Part shown: positions 44,738-53,250 of the stretch, piece by piece
Position numbering within the stretch: position 1 is the stretch's first letter
How the letters are laid out: each line of letters starts with the position of its first letter
Program-made: the position numbers and the translations under genes
Notes under the pieces: generated by a model
The model's input: only the letters and a program-made list of their open reading frames with translations
Told to the model about the DNA's origin: nothing
Database searches by the model: none
Assembly: GCF_017908035.1 (NCBI RefSeq)
Contig: NZ_JAEQMU010000002.1
Location: forward strand, 372,001-436,000
DNA length: 64,000 nt
Direction of reading: 5' to 3'
Source of the DNA: Sphingobacterium tabacisoli
GTDB lineage: Bacteria > Bacteroidota > Bacteroidia > Sphingobacteriales > Sphingobacteriaceae

Positions 44738-46369
44738 TTAACGCTCTATGTCCTTTAAACTGTTCATTTTTTTATATTCTAAGAATCCTTTTATATCTTC
44801 AAAGTGCTCACGGACACGTTTGTTTCCAAATTCAAATACTTTGGTTGCTAGTCCATCGAGGAAGTCTCTATCGTGGGATACCAAGATGAGGGTGCCATCA
44901 AAATCCTGAAGTGCGTCTTTGATAATATCCTTTGTCTTCATATCCAAATGGTTGGTAGGCTCATCGAGAATCAGTACGTTGACAGGCTCCAAAAGGAGTT
45001 TAATCATCGCTAGCCTGGTTTTTTCACCGCCTGATAGGACTTTTACTTTTTTAGTGGTATCATCGCCACTAAACATAAAAGCGCCCAACATATCTTTGAT
45101 CTTGACACGAACATCACCTATAGCAATCTGATCAATGGTTTCGAATACCGTTAACTCTTCATCAAGTAGAGCTGCTTGGTTTTGTGCAAAATACCCTATT
45201 TTGGCGTTATGACCTACTTTTAGGCTTCCTTCAAAGTCTATTTCTCCCATGATAGCTTTGATCATGGTTGATTTTCCTTCCCCATTTTTACCGACGAAAG
45301 CAACTTTTTCTCCACGTTCTATTACCATAGCTGCTTTTTCAAATACGACATGATTGCCATACTTTTTAGTGAGCTCTTCTACCATCACAGGATATTGGCC
45401 TGAGCGGGGCGACGGTGGAAATTTTAATCGTAAAGCTGACGTATCGACTTCGTCTATCTCGATTATTTCTAGTTTTTCCAACATTTTGACACGAGACTGT
45501 ACTTGTAAGGTTTTGGAATAAGTCCCTCTAAATCTGTCGATAAATTCTTGGTTGTCCGCTATAAACCTTTGCTGTTCTTCGTATGCTTTTAACTGATGCA
45601 AGCGACGATCTTTACGTAGCTCTAGGTAATGACTGTATTTTGCTTTGTAATCGTAGATACGTCCCATTGTTACTTCGATGGTACGGTTGGTGATATTATC
45701 TACGAACGCTCTATCGTGGGAGATAACAATGACGGCTTTAGCCGAATTGATTAAAAAATCTTCTAACCATTGGATACTCTCGATATCCATGTGGTTGGTC
45801 GGCTCATCGAGAAGGATTAAGTCTGGTTTTTTTAACAAAATTTTGGCTAATTCGATTCGCATGCGCCATCCTCCAGAGAACTCTGAGGTCTGACGTGTAA
45901 AATCTGTACGCTCGAAGCCTAATCCTTTGAGTACTTTTTCAACTTCAGCATCGTAATTGGTCTCTTCAATAGAGTAGAACTTTTCACTGAGTTCAGACAC
46001 ACGTTCGATTAGCTTCATGTAATCGTCCGTTTCATAATCGGTACGTACGTTTAGCTGTTCATTCAGTGCTTCTAATTCATCACGCATCTGATAGACTTCT
46101 TCAAAGGCTTTTGAGGTCTCCTCGAAGACGGTCATATTGTCCTGTGTTAACAAATGTTGTGGCAAGTAGGCGATGACAGCATCTTTCGGGCCTGATACGT
46201 TGCCATTTGTGGGTTTGCCAGCACCGGCAATGATTTTTAATAGAGTGGACTTGCCAGCACCATTCTTGCCCATAAGGGCTATTTTATCATTTTCATTGAT
46301 AGAAAAAGATACATCGCTAAAAAGAGTTGTCCCTCCAAATGAGACGGAGACATTATTTACGTTGATCAC
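44738..46369 (-). CDS. ABC-F family ATPase (YbiT-like)
   Basis: A 543-residue soluble twin-ABC protein: Walker A GKNGAGKST near residue 36 and GKNGEGKST near 355, signatures FSGGWRMRIELA and LSGGEKTRLAM, and a charged linker with RKDRRLHQLKAYEEQQRFI. It lacks the long C-terminal coiled coil of the other ABC-F in this window. Ribosome-associated translation factor or protection protein by family; specific role unknown. A TATCTTTG -7 element lies on the minus strand at 46395-46402, giving a leader of about 20 bases. Confidence 0.9.
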   Translation of the reverse strand: MINVNNVSVSFGGTTLFSDVSFSINENDKIALMGKNGAGKSTLLKIIAGAGKPTNGNVSGPKDAVIAYLPQHLLTQDNMTVFEETSKAFEEVYQMRDELEALNEQLNVRTDYETDDYMKLIERVSELSEKFYSIEETNYDAEVEKVLKGLGFERTDFTRQTSEFSGGWRMRIELAKILLKKPDLILLDEPTNHMDIESIQWLEDFLINSAKAVIVISHDRAFVDNITNRTIEVTMGRIYDYKAKYSHYLELRKDRRLHQLKAYEEQQRFIADNQEFIDRFRGTYSKTLQVQSRVKMLEKLEIIEIDEVDTSALRLKFPPSPRSGQYPVMVEELTKKYGNHVVFEKAAMVIERGEKVAFVGKNGEGKSTMIKAIMGEIDFEGSLKVGHNAKIGYFAQNQAALLDEELTVFETIDQIAIGDVRVKIKDMLGAFMFSGDDTTKKVKVLSGGEKTRLAMIKLLLEPVNVLILDEPTNHLDMKTKDIIKDALQDFDGTLILVSHDRDFLDGLATKVFEFGNKRVREHFEDIKGFLEYKKMNSLKDIER

Positions 46370-46473
46370 GATACGCCTATGTTAAAATAAGTTGCAAAGA
46401 TAGTATTTAGAAGTTAGATGTCGGATATCAGATTTAAGATATCCGGTTTGTAATTTAAAATGTTAAAAAACAA

Positions 46474-47439
46474 CTACTGCTCGTATACTAACCCCACATT
46501 GTCAACCCAGAGTCGGCTATCCGTATTACCGATGTATGCCCCACCGTTGCTGGATGAGAACTGTACGATAAGGTGTGTGACAGTGTCATCTTTGGTTCCC
46601 CAGCCTTCTTCGCGGATGGGCACCATTTTGCCTTTGCTGTTCTTGGTGTAATAAGCTTCTGTATTATTCCTCAGTCTCATATCTGTGGTGTAATAGCTTT
46701 GTTTACTGATGTCTCCATAATTGACGGGGATGCGATATTTGTTTTGCCAGCTGTTAACGGTTTTATCCATCAATTTCCAGCCTGTACCTATGCGTTTTGC
46801 ATATACATTGCCATCTTTGTCTTCCCATCTTTTCTGTAAGAGGATCTGTATTTCTGCTTTATCGGTTCTTTTTGCATCGGATCCATTTCCCATACCGTTG
46901 ACATATCTAGAAGTACCTCCTGTGACGACTTTGTAGTCAAATTGTAAGGCTTTCGGTTTTTTTGTGAACGGAATACCTGTAATAAGTTTACTCTGTGGGT
47001 TTTTGGTACTGGTAATCGGTTCAATCATTTCGCCGAGGAATATGGTGCCGGAGGCGAGCACGTTGATGTTGATAACCCCTAGAACTTTTACACGTTCGAT
47101 GCGTGTTTCTAAACGGGCAGCCTGTCCATTGCCACGTGCTTCAGGAAATACGGTAACACTACCTTTGGTGATGCCACTAACCGTAGCCAGCACTGATGAG
47201 GTGGCCCAAGGGGAGTTTTTATTTTGATAAGGTGTATTGACGGGAAGTGTTTCTTTTGCGTCTGTTATCTCATAAAGGTACTGTGTATTACCACCGATGA
47301 CAAAGGATTCTTTTACTTCCCGTTTTAACCAATTGTCCATATGGCCTAAGGGGAGTAGTTCTACTTTATCCCGTTGAGCTGCTGCGAATAGGGGAAGCAA
47401 ACTCGTTATTAAGGTCAGGATTTTAAACTTTGTATTCAT
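46474..47439 (-). CDS. PCMD (putative carbohydrate metabolism domain) secreted protein
   Basis: A 321-residue protein when started at MNTKFKILTLITSLLPLFAAAQ, a good signal peptide; an in-frame start 33 bases further upstream is rejected. The body matches the PCMD family of Bacteroidota: NWLKREVKESFVIGGNTQYLYEI, later ALQFDYKVVTGG, and a C-terminal LWVDNVGLVY, a jelly-roll-like carbohydrate-binding pattern. Probably surface or periplasmic. Binding partner unknown. Confidence 0.78.
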   Translation of the reverse strand: MNTKFKILTLITSLLPLFAAAQRDKVELLPLGHMDNWLKREVKESFVIGGNTQYLYEITDAKETLPVNTPYQNKNSPWATSSVLATVSGITKGSVTVFPEARGNGQAARLETRIERVKVLGVININVLASGTIFLGEMIEPITSTKNPQSKLITGIPFTKKPKALQFDYKVVTGGTSRYVNGMGNGSDAKRTDKAEIQILLQKRWEDKDGNVYAKRIGTGWKLMDKTVNSWQNKYRIPVNYGDISKQSYYTTDMRLRNNTEAYYTKNSKGKMVPIREEGWGTKDDTVTHLIVQFSSSNGGAYIGNTDSRLWVDNVGLVYEQ

Positions 47440-47480
47440 TGTGTTTATTGTTAGTGGCCTACTGTATGCCATTAAATTTA

Positions 47481-49175
47481 TTAGTCTTTGATTCCTCTTT
47501 TATCGAACATATCGAAGTCCTCTCGTTTCAAATTCATTTTACGATAGGGAACAGCGATGTCGTGGTCGTTCAGATAGAGACGGGGTTTGGGACGAAAGTT
47601 TTTACTTATTAAAGATAACTCCGTATTTAGATAGGGAGTCTGTACGTGCGCCATGTTGAGTACGGTATGAAATACGGTACTACTGGAAACGGGTTTTTTA
47701 CTATTGGTGTTTACCGCTTGTATTGCTTGGCTATGATCAGCGATATAAGCATCCGAAAACCACATGACAAATGGAACTCTTAATTGATAGTATGTTGGAG
47801 TCGGTGAGGCGTGTAGAAACTTGTTTCTACCGTCGTCCATCAGGTCTTCACCATGATCTGAGGTATAGAGCAACGCGACCTGTGAATCGGTTTCTGTTAG
47901 GGCTTTTATCGTTTGTGCTAAAAAGTAATCCGTATATAAGATGGTATTGTCATAAGCATTGACCAAACGCTCTCGTTCGGATTTACTTACGTTGGTGATC
48001 TTGTCAGGAGTGTATTTTCTGAACTGCTCTGGATAGCGCTCCATATATTTGAAATGTGATCCGTAGGTGTGGAGGAGGATGAATAGATCTCCTGCATTTT
48101 CCTTAATCTGTTCCTGCATGAGGGCAATTAACTCTGCATCATAATGATTTTGCGTGACACCTGTCTTGCTGTTTGTCGTGCGCAGGGTTTTATAGATATC
48201 AGCGCTTTTGGTGAAGTACTCGATAAAAGAAGCGTTTTCGGCTTGATTTGATAAGGAAATGGTGGTGAAACCTGCTTCCTTAAAAGCTTCTATTATACCT
48301 TTTCTCTGATATATGCTGTTGTAGTCCTCTATGTTGACATCGGACAGGAGCATAGACACACTCTTATGTGTGGTGTTGGACTGCGTCAATGCATCTTGGA
48401 ATACAACTAAGTTGTCTTGTTGTTGAAGCTGTGGGTTTGTTTCCCTCTCATAGCCGTACAAGGACCAGTTGTCGGCTCTACCGGTCTCTCCAATAATCAG
48501 GACATAGATTTGTCTTTTTGTATTGTCGACCTGCTCTCTTGTGGCTTGGAACTTAAAGTCTTTTGATGTCTTTGGGTAGTGTTTTACTTTGTCCCATTTG
48601 TCGAAGGCAAAAACTAGATTGTTTAGCGCGCTAATAGGATATATTTCTTTTTGAAAAACCAGTGTGTCGCTGTTTTTGGGGATACTGGAATAGGAAAGTA
48701 AGAATGCAACTATTAAGAATAAACTAGCGGGAACTATTATTTTTCGCCTAAAACTTTGGTTTAAATAGTTTTTCTGTCTCCACTGACGAATGGCTAGAAT
48801 CAGAGCTGGTATATATAATATCAGGACTAAAGCGATAGAAGGTAATAAGCTTCCGAGTAGTTCGTTGATTTCGGATGTATTGGTGGAAGCCACATTGAGG
48901 AACATATCTACTGCAATTACGTCTTCACCATAGAGATAGAATAGTACAATCTGAAACGCATGTAAAAATAGGAGTGGAAAGGCAATTAAAAGACTTGCTC
49001 CTGTGTTTTTTACGATTGAAAATAGGACCATATACAATCCCAAGGGGAATGTTATAATAATGAACTTGCCTATACTGTCTATGGGGTGTGTTAACGCAAA
49101 ATAGAAGCTTGGAGCCATATTGACGAAGATATAGTACCAAAACAGATAGATTGGGTTATTAGTTATTGCTTTCAT
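47481..49175 (-). CDS. Phosphoethanolamine transferase (EptA/lipid A-type, sulfatase fold)
   Basis: A 564-residue inner-membrane enzyme: five N-terminal helices (to about residue 175), then a periplasmic alkaline phosphatase-like domain. Catalytic features are IIGETGRADNWSLYGY (metal-binding Glu), the nucleophile Thr in SNTTHKSVSM, and YTSDHGED. It should transfer phosphoethanolamine from phosphatidylethanolamine to lipid A or another glycolipid, lowering the surface charge and, in other bacteria, giving cationic peptide resistance. Its start codon overlaps the stop of the upstream BamA/TamA-like gene (TAATG), implying coupled translation. Confidence 0.88.
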   Translation of the reverse strand: MKAITNNPIYLFWYYIFVNMAPSFYFALTHPIDSIGKFIIITFPLGLYMVLFSIVKNTGASLLIAFPLLFLHAFQIVLFYLYGEDVIAVDMFLNVASTNTSEINELLGSLLPSIALVLILYIPALILAIRQWRQKNYLNQSFRRKIIVPASLFLIVAFLLSYSSIPKNSDTLVFQKEIYPISALNNLVFAFDKWDKVKHYPKTSKDFKFQATREQVDNTKRQIYVLIIGETGRADNWSLYGYERETNPQLQQQDNLVVFQDALTQSNTTHKSVSMLLSDVNIEDYNSIYQRKGIIEAFKEAGFTTISLSNQAENASFIEYFTKSADIYKTLRTTNSKTGVTQNHYDAELIALMQEQIKENAGDLFILLHTYGSHFKYMERYPEQFRKYTPDKITNVSKSERERLVNAYDNTILYTDYFLAQTIKALTETDSQVALLYTSDHGEDLMDDGRNKFLHASPTPTYYQLRVPFVMWFSDAYIADHSQAIQAVNTNSKKPVSSSTVFHTVLNMAHVQTPYLNTELSLISKNFRPKPRLYLNDHDIAVPYRKMNLKREDFDMFDKRGIKD

Positions 49176-50362
49176 TAAAATGATTCGTAAATGTTAAAAT
49201 AGAAGCCGTTCTGTCCTTTGCCGAATCCGTAGTCAAGCCGAACGTTTACTCTATTTTTAAATTCCCACCTATAGCCTAATCCATAAGTCGGTAGTGTATG
49301 TGACCAATCCATCTTCTTTAGGGATGAAAATACATTACCAGCACCTCCCCATAGCGCTACACCGTGGCGTCCCGTTATTTTCTGACGAAGCTCAACTTGG
49401 CTATTCAGCTGACTCCGGTCGCGGTACTGTCCGATAAAATATCCTCTCATCTGTCTAGCTCCTCCCATTTTTGAAATCATCGTCCAAGGAGCTGCTTCAC
49501 TGTTAAATTCGCTGTTGAAATCAAAAGCTATAAGTCCGTTGGTCCAGACATTTTGATAGGCCCGTGTGGTGAACTTTATTGTGTTGAAATAATCCTTGCT
49601 ACCGAACGCGGAAGGAAAAAACGTTTGCTCATATTGAATAAATAAACCTTTGCTCGGGTTGGGTATGAAGTCCCTACTGTCGTAGGATAAGAGAAAACCA
49701 GCTCCTACAGCGGTATTATTTGTGCTTTCCTCGGGCTTAAAGCTGATGTCTTCAAAACTTTTACTGCGAATATTCTGCGCGGAGACTATTAATCCAAAGT
49801 ACGTGTTAGGAAGTATTTTACGTTGGAGGTCAAATTTTAATCCTAATTGATATTCGTCATATTCTGAATATTTATCGGCTGCTCCTGCGTCGTAACCTAT
49901 ACCATAAAATCGGGTTGGCATATACTTGAAGTTCATATCGTAATTGATACGGTACTTGTTCTCTGGAAAGATTGTAGTGTTCTGCACGCCTATGGCAAAA
50001 AAACCGTTAGTGGTGATATTAGCGTATATAGCAACATCGGAAGGAGGCAGGCTCAAGTCTTGTTTGTCGATTCGGTAGAGACCTGATGCGATCAGCCCCA
50101 ATCCCAGTTTGGTATCGACGGAGTAGCTAGGCCCTCCTATAAATGATATATCAAATTTGCTTTGTGTCTTATCTTTTTTTGCTTCCTCAAAATAATTAAC
50201 GAAGCGTTTGAAGAATGTTCTTTTTATAGGTACACTGTCTTGTGTTGTTTGTGCGCTATCCTGAATTCCACTATCCATATGGACGGTTTCCTGAGCCCAT
50301 AATGTCGTTGTTGTTATTAGAAGAATAACACATAAAGCCGTCCGTGTAAATATTTTTGTCAT
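49175..50362 (-). CDS. BamA/TamA-like surface antigen (D15) outer-membrane protein
   Basis: A 395-residue outer-membrane barrel with a signal peptide (LCVILLITTTTLWAQ). No POTRA repeats are seen; the barrel starts near residue 70 with KFDISFIGGPSYSVDTKLGLG and contains QMRGYFIGQYRDRSQLNSQVELRQKI, the BamA-type insertion-loop motif, and a C-terminal strand ending in Phe. POTRA-less members of this family are common in Bacteroidota and have no assigned client. Coupled to the phosphoethanolamine transferase. A TATCTTTG -7 element at 50511-50518 (minus) may drive both. Confidence 0.82.
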   Translation of the reverse strand: MTKIFTRTALCVILLITTTTLWAQETVHMDSGIQDSAQTTQDSVPIKRTFFKRFVNYFEEAKKDKTQSKFDISFIGGPSYSVDTKLGLGLIASGLYRIDKQDLSLPPSDVAIYANITTNGFFAIGVQNTTIFPENKYRINYDMNFKYMPTRFYGIGYDAGAADKYSEYDEYQLGLKFDLQRKILPNTYFGLIVSAQNIRSKSFEDISFKPEESTNNTAVGAGFLLSYDSRDFIPNPSKGLFIQYEQTFFPSAFGSKDYFNTIKFTTRAYQNVWTNGLIAFDFNSEFNSEAAPWTMISKMGGARQMRGYFIGQYRDRSQLNSQVELRQKITGRHGVALWGGAGNVFSSLKKMDWSHTLPTYGLGYRWEFKNRVNVRLDYGFGKGQNGFYFNIYESF

Positions 50363-50510
50363 CGCTAGATATCTATGATCGAATATGTATGAAACTAAAA
50401 CCAGGCTTAATCCTGTTGTGTAGATGATGTAATCTATTAAAATAGATGTGTCACATTAAAGACTATCTCAGATTGAGAAACAGTAGTAAGTGGCTTGTTT
50501 GAACACAAGG

Positions 50511-50518
50511 CAAAGATA
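50511..50518 (-). promoter_or_regulatory. -7 element of the D15-transferase operon
   Basis: TATCTTTG on the minus strand matches TAnnTTTG. No TTTG is found at the right distance upstream. The leader would be about 145 bases. Confidence 0.4.
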
Positions 50519-50603
50519 AAATAATTCTTATTGACCTAAATGGTTACAAAGTCAAAATAAGGTAAAAAGCTTGTAAGAGTGACTATTCTTGGCCAGTATC
50601 TTA

Positions 50604-51218
50604 TTAATAGGCTTTAGCTTGATGTTCCGGGCAGTCTATCCGAAGATCTGTGTTAGCTAATCTTTGATTTAGCAATCGGCAAAAATGAAGTGTTCCATTA
50701 TCCGAAGATTGGTAATAGGAACAGCTGATACACATTCTCTGAACACTTATTATTCCGGATTGATTGAGATGAGTGACGATTTCTAGAAGACTGGATAATA
50801 GTGTTTCTTTGCTCGTATCGTTTAATTTATGGATAGGTGTTCTTATTTCTTCTGTAAATAAGGAGGTCTGTCGAGCAATTTCTCTTCCTTTGTCTGTTAG
50901 ATGGATGGTGTAGCTTCTTGTATCCTGTTCCTCATATTCCTTGACAATAAGTTCTTTTTGTTCTAATGTTTTGACGGTCTCGCTGATCGTGGCCTTGGTC
51001 ATGTTGAATTCTTCAGCGAGGTAACTTATTTTCCGATTTTCGGCATCGTGATGAAGTAGAAAAATCAAGAGCTGTATTTGAGTAGGCGTCAGAGGAAAAT
51101 CTTTGCTCTGACGCCATAGTAGCACACGAAAAGACTGGGTTATTCTTTCCAATGAAGCTACAATTTTGCTTTCTATATTGCTGTTCTGTTGTTCCAGATC
51201 AAAATCGGATCTGTTCAT
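50604..51218 (-). CDS. MarR family regulator with four-cysteine C-terminal tail
   Basis: A 204-residue regulator: winged helix at residues about 30-120 (ISYLAEEFNMTKATISETVKTLEQK is the recognition region), a dimerisation helix, then a C-terminal tail with Cys163, Cys166, Cys180 and Cys196 (C-x2-C-x13-C-x15-C-PEH). The spacing suggests a zinc or iron-sulfur site, so the protein may sense redox state or metal. It follows the DUF2024 gene by 12 bp, and a perfect MarR-like operator lies upstream of the mini-thioredoxin gene close by. Ligand and cluster are inference. Confidence 0.82.
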   Translation of the reverse strand: MNRSDFDLEQQNSNIESKIVASLERITQSFRVLLWRQSKDFPLTPTQIQLLIFLLHHDAENRKISYLAEEFNMTKATISETVKTLEQKELIVKEYEEQDTRSYTIHLTDKGREIARQTSLFTEEIRTPIHKLNDTSKETLLSSLLEIVTHLNQSGIISVQRMCISCSYYQSSDNGTLHFCRLLNQRLANTDLRIDCPEHQAKAY

Positions 51219-51230
51219 GGTATATGCTAT

Positions 51231-51494
51231 TTATTTACAGTTTTCCATTTCATAGATAAAAACTCCTTTTTCTTTTATTTCATTTTGCCATTCGGTTCTG
51301 ACCTGTTCTACATGGCAGAATTGGCACTCGTGGGCTGTCAATGGCTGCCCCTCCTGGTTTTTACTTTTAAGGTAATCTCTTCCATAATTGTAAATTACAT
51401 CAGCATCAGTTATTGCTGCTGGTACAATAATGTCAAAGTGCATAATCGTACCATCTTTTTTTGTTACGTAGGTATCCCAAACAGCTACTTGCAT
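51231..51494 (-). CDS. DUF2024 family protein
   Basis: An 87-residue cytoplasmic protein recognised as DUF2024: MQVAVWDTYVTKKDGTIMHFDI and LTAHECQFCHVEQV, the latter a His-Glu-Cys-x2-Cys-His cluster likely to bind metal or undergo thiol chemistry. Function unknown. It is 12 bp upstream of the MarR gene and downstream of the mini-thioredoxin terminator, so it is either a separate promoter's product or read through. No clear -7 element was found in front of it. Confidence 0.8.
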   Translation of the reverse strand: MQVAVWDTYVTKKDGTIMHFDIIVPAAITDADVIYNYGRDYLKSKNQEGQPLTAHECQFCHVEQVRTEWQNEIKEKGVFIYEMENCK

Positions 51495-51535
51495 TTTTAT
51501 TGATTTTAATAATTGTGTGATTCTATTTTAATACG

Positions 51536-51577
51536 AAAAAATGCCCCACAAAGATAGTTATCCTATCGAAGTGGGGC
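51536..51577 (-). terminator. Terminator of the mini-thioredoxin gene
   Basis: Stem of GCCCCAC with GTGGGGC plus an inner GATAG/CTATC pairing, followed on the minus strand by a run of T. Confidence 0.8.
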
Positions 51578-51583
51578 AAGCTT

Positions 51584-51817
51584 TTAACCTTTTACATCTG
51601 CAATCGATGCACCAAAGTTGATGTGTAACACATTGCCTTGTGGTGTTACTAAAGCGGGTACGGACTTCACGCCAGCCTTCTCTGCTTCTTCTATCCGTTC
51701 TCTGACTTCACCGATATGTACGACTTCTACGTTGTCGATTCCTACAAGGTTGACGATGTCGTGCTCTGCGCTAATGCATACAGGACATCCAGCATGGTAA
51801 AAAACTGATTTTGACAT
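51584..51817 (-). CDS. Small thioredoxin-like protein with CPVC motif
   Basis: A 77-residue protein started at MSKSVFYHAGCPVC; a longer TTG-initiated reading would start inside the promoter. The redox pair is Cys11 and Cys14, with a cis-proline motif SVPALV near residue 54, so it is a minimal thioredoxin or glutaredoxin fold. Cytoplasmic. It is a single-gene unit with its own promoter, operator and terminator, next to the MarR and DUF2024 genes, and is probably under MarR control. Confidence 0.78.
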   Translation of the reverse strand: MSKSVFYHAGCPVCISAEHDIVNLVGIDNVEVVHIGEVRERIEEAEKAGVKSVPALVTPQGNVLHINFGASIADVKG

Positions 51818-51844
51818 GTTCACTAAAATTTTAATCTGTTCCTG

Positions 51845-51858
51845 AGGCAATATTGCCT
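51845..51858. repeat. 14-bp palindrome at the start of the mini-thioredoxin leader
   Basis: AGGCAATATTGCCT is a perfect palindrome lying just after the predicted transcription start (about 51859, minus strand). It could be a 5' stabilising stem or a second protein site. Confidence 0.4.
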
Positions 51859-51862
51859 TATT

Positions 51863-51894
51863 CAAAAGTAGTTAGGATTCCTAACTATATCAAG
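51863..51894 (-). promoter_or_regulatory. Promoter of the mini-thioredoxin gene
   Basis: On the minus strand, CTTG (51894-51891) and TACTTTTG (51870-51863) are separated by 20 bp. The -7 element is a perfect TAnnTTTG; the -33 element has one mismatch. Confidence 0.62.
51869..51887. promoter_or_regulatory. Probable MarR operator in the promoter spacer
   Basis: TAGTTAGGA-t-TCCTAACTA, perfect 9-bp arms around one base, lies in the -33/-7 spacer of the mini-thioredoxin promoter and overlaps the first two bases of the -7 element. Length and symmetry fit a MarR dimer. Confidence 0.6.
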
Positions 51895-51960
51895 AAACAG
51901 CGCTCTATTTGCTACTGGTCTACCCTTGTTTTTTAATTCTGTCCTATCTTGGTTGGGATT

Positions 51961-52680
51961 TTAGAAGCCGTATTTTACTTTAAGTATATTCTTCTTTGTG
52001 TTTACTTTTAAAACCCTTATTCCCTGAAGCTCTGCTGTATCGGTAACATGGGTGCCTCCACATGCGTAATTCAGGTAGTTGCCTATTTTTACAAGTCTAA
52101 TGCTTGTATCAGCTTTTGGGGTGAAGTGAGAAGTTCTAAAGGAGTCTTTGTAATCGGAAGAGGCTGTTGAGACTATTTTGGAATGAATTGGGAGCTTTTG
52201 GGGGATAAGGGTATCTAAGATGCTGTTGATGTCTTCTATAGCAATGTTTTGGACTGTATTTGCTGTGTCAAACTCTATGGCGCTATTACTAGGATAGTGT
52301 GAACCTTTTATAGGGGTAAGATTGAGTTTAAGCTCTTCATATATTATCGAGGTGATAAGATGTCCAGCGGTGTGTAGTTGGGAGTTTACCGCTCTCTTGA
52401 TGGGATCAATTCTAAGGGTAATAATTGCATTGTCTTCTATTTCCTGTCTATCGATGTAGATTTTTAGACTATTGGCGTGAAAAGCCCCTTTGATTATCGA
52501 GCTTGTTGTATTCCCAATGGTTATTTCTGCAGTGTCGCTTTCTTGTCCCCCTCCACCCGGAAAATAACAGGATTCCTGAGGTATGATAAAGAATCCATTA
52601 TCATCCGTGCCATAATCAAGAATCTGTGTTTCGTTTAGAGCAGTCTCAGGACTGTGGTAGTATATCAAGTGCGTTTCCAT
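51961..52680 (-). CDS. AlaX-type alanyl-tRNA editing protein
   Basis: A 239-residue protein like the editing domain of alanyl-tRNA synthetase, which removes Ser or Gly from tRNA-Ala in trans. Zinc ligands are His103 and His107 (HTAGH) and Cys207 and His211 (CGGTH). The N-terminal part (CYFPGGGGQESD) is the AlaX-M type beta-barrel domain. Cytoplasmic. Standing alone; the upstream 570 bp hold no other gene. Confidence 0.88.
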   Translation of the reverse strand: METHLIYYHSPETALNETQILDYGTDDNGFFIIPQESCYFPGGGGQESDTAEITIGNTTSSIIKGAFHANSLKIYIDRQEIEDNAIITLRIDPIKRAVNSQLHTAGHLITSIIYEELKLNLTPIKGSHYPSNSAIEFDTANTVQNIAIEDINSILDTLIPQKLPIHSKIVSTASSDYKDSFRTSHFTPKADTSIRLVKIGNYLNYACGGTHVTDTAELQGIRVLKVNTKKNILKVKYGF

Positions 52681-53153
52681 ATTTTGTTTTTTGTATTTGA
52701 CAGGGGTAAAGGTGCTGCATTTAAAGTAAATAAAATAGAAGGCTCATAACATCTGGTAATTGGTTAACATCTATTTCCGTATAATCTGTAGCTTTTCATG
52801 TTTCGAAAAAAAATATCGGATCAATGTAAATAAAAGGTGATTTTTTTGACCATCCTTTCTTCACGGATTTCGGTACGTTTGACAAAGGAGATAGCTAGGT
52901 ATTGTATCTTTCAACGGATCTGAAAAGTTGGGCATAAAGGAATTAAAGTAGGTTTTTATAGCGAGATACAATTTTTTGTAGAATACAATGGCGGACACTT
53001 GTTTTTGATTGTTTTCATGGTGCTTCAATAAATGTGACATGTACTAATATAAAGAATTGGCTGTTGGTGTACAATGAAAGGCTACGGAAGGTAGACAAAT
53101 AGGAACATTTATCCAGATCATATTTTGTGATTGGACGGCTTTTTTTTATAGGT
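52681..53153. other. Long non-coding stretch upstream of AlaX
   Basis: About 470 bp without a credible gene on either strand. It is AT-rich, with frequent stops in all frames, and contains a T8 run (53141-53148) just before the large inverted repeat. It may be decayed accessory DNA. Confidence 0.5.
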
Positions 53154-53196
53154 TTACCGTGTATTCACCGTATAGGACACGGTGAATACACGGTAA
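53154..53196. repeat. Perfect 18-bp inverted repeat made of four ACCGT half-sites
   Basis: Arms 53154-53171 and 53179-53196 are exactly complementary, with a 7-base spacer. Within them ACCGT occurs at 53156-53160 and 53167-53171, and its complement ACGGT at 53179-53183 and 53190-53194: steps of 11, 12 and 11 bp, one helical turn each. No T tract follows in either direction, so it is not a standard terminator. It looks like a cooperative protein-binding or recombination site. Confidence 0.7.
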
Positions 53197-53250
53197 GCGG
53201 ACGGCAGATGACTGTCTCAGGATAGAATAGATACTCAGTATGCTTCTTAC

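Noticed and set aside
51189-51503. 104-codon plus-strand frame opposite DUF2024 and the MarR start
   Set aside because: It is antisense to a recognised DUF2024 gene and shows no domain of its own.
51553-51567. TAGTTATCCTA, similar to half of the MarR operator
   Set aside because: It is part of the terminator stem of the mini-thioredoxin gene and lacks the second half-site.
53154-53196. Intrinsic terminator reading of the large inverted repeat
   Set aside because: No T tract follows it in either direction; the T8 run precedes it on the plus strand, the wrong side for both orientations.
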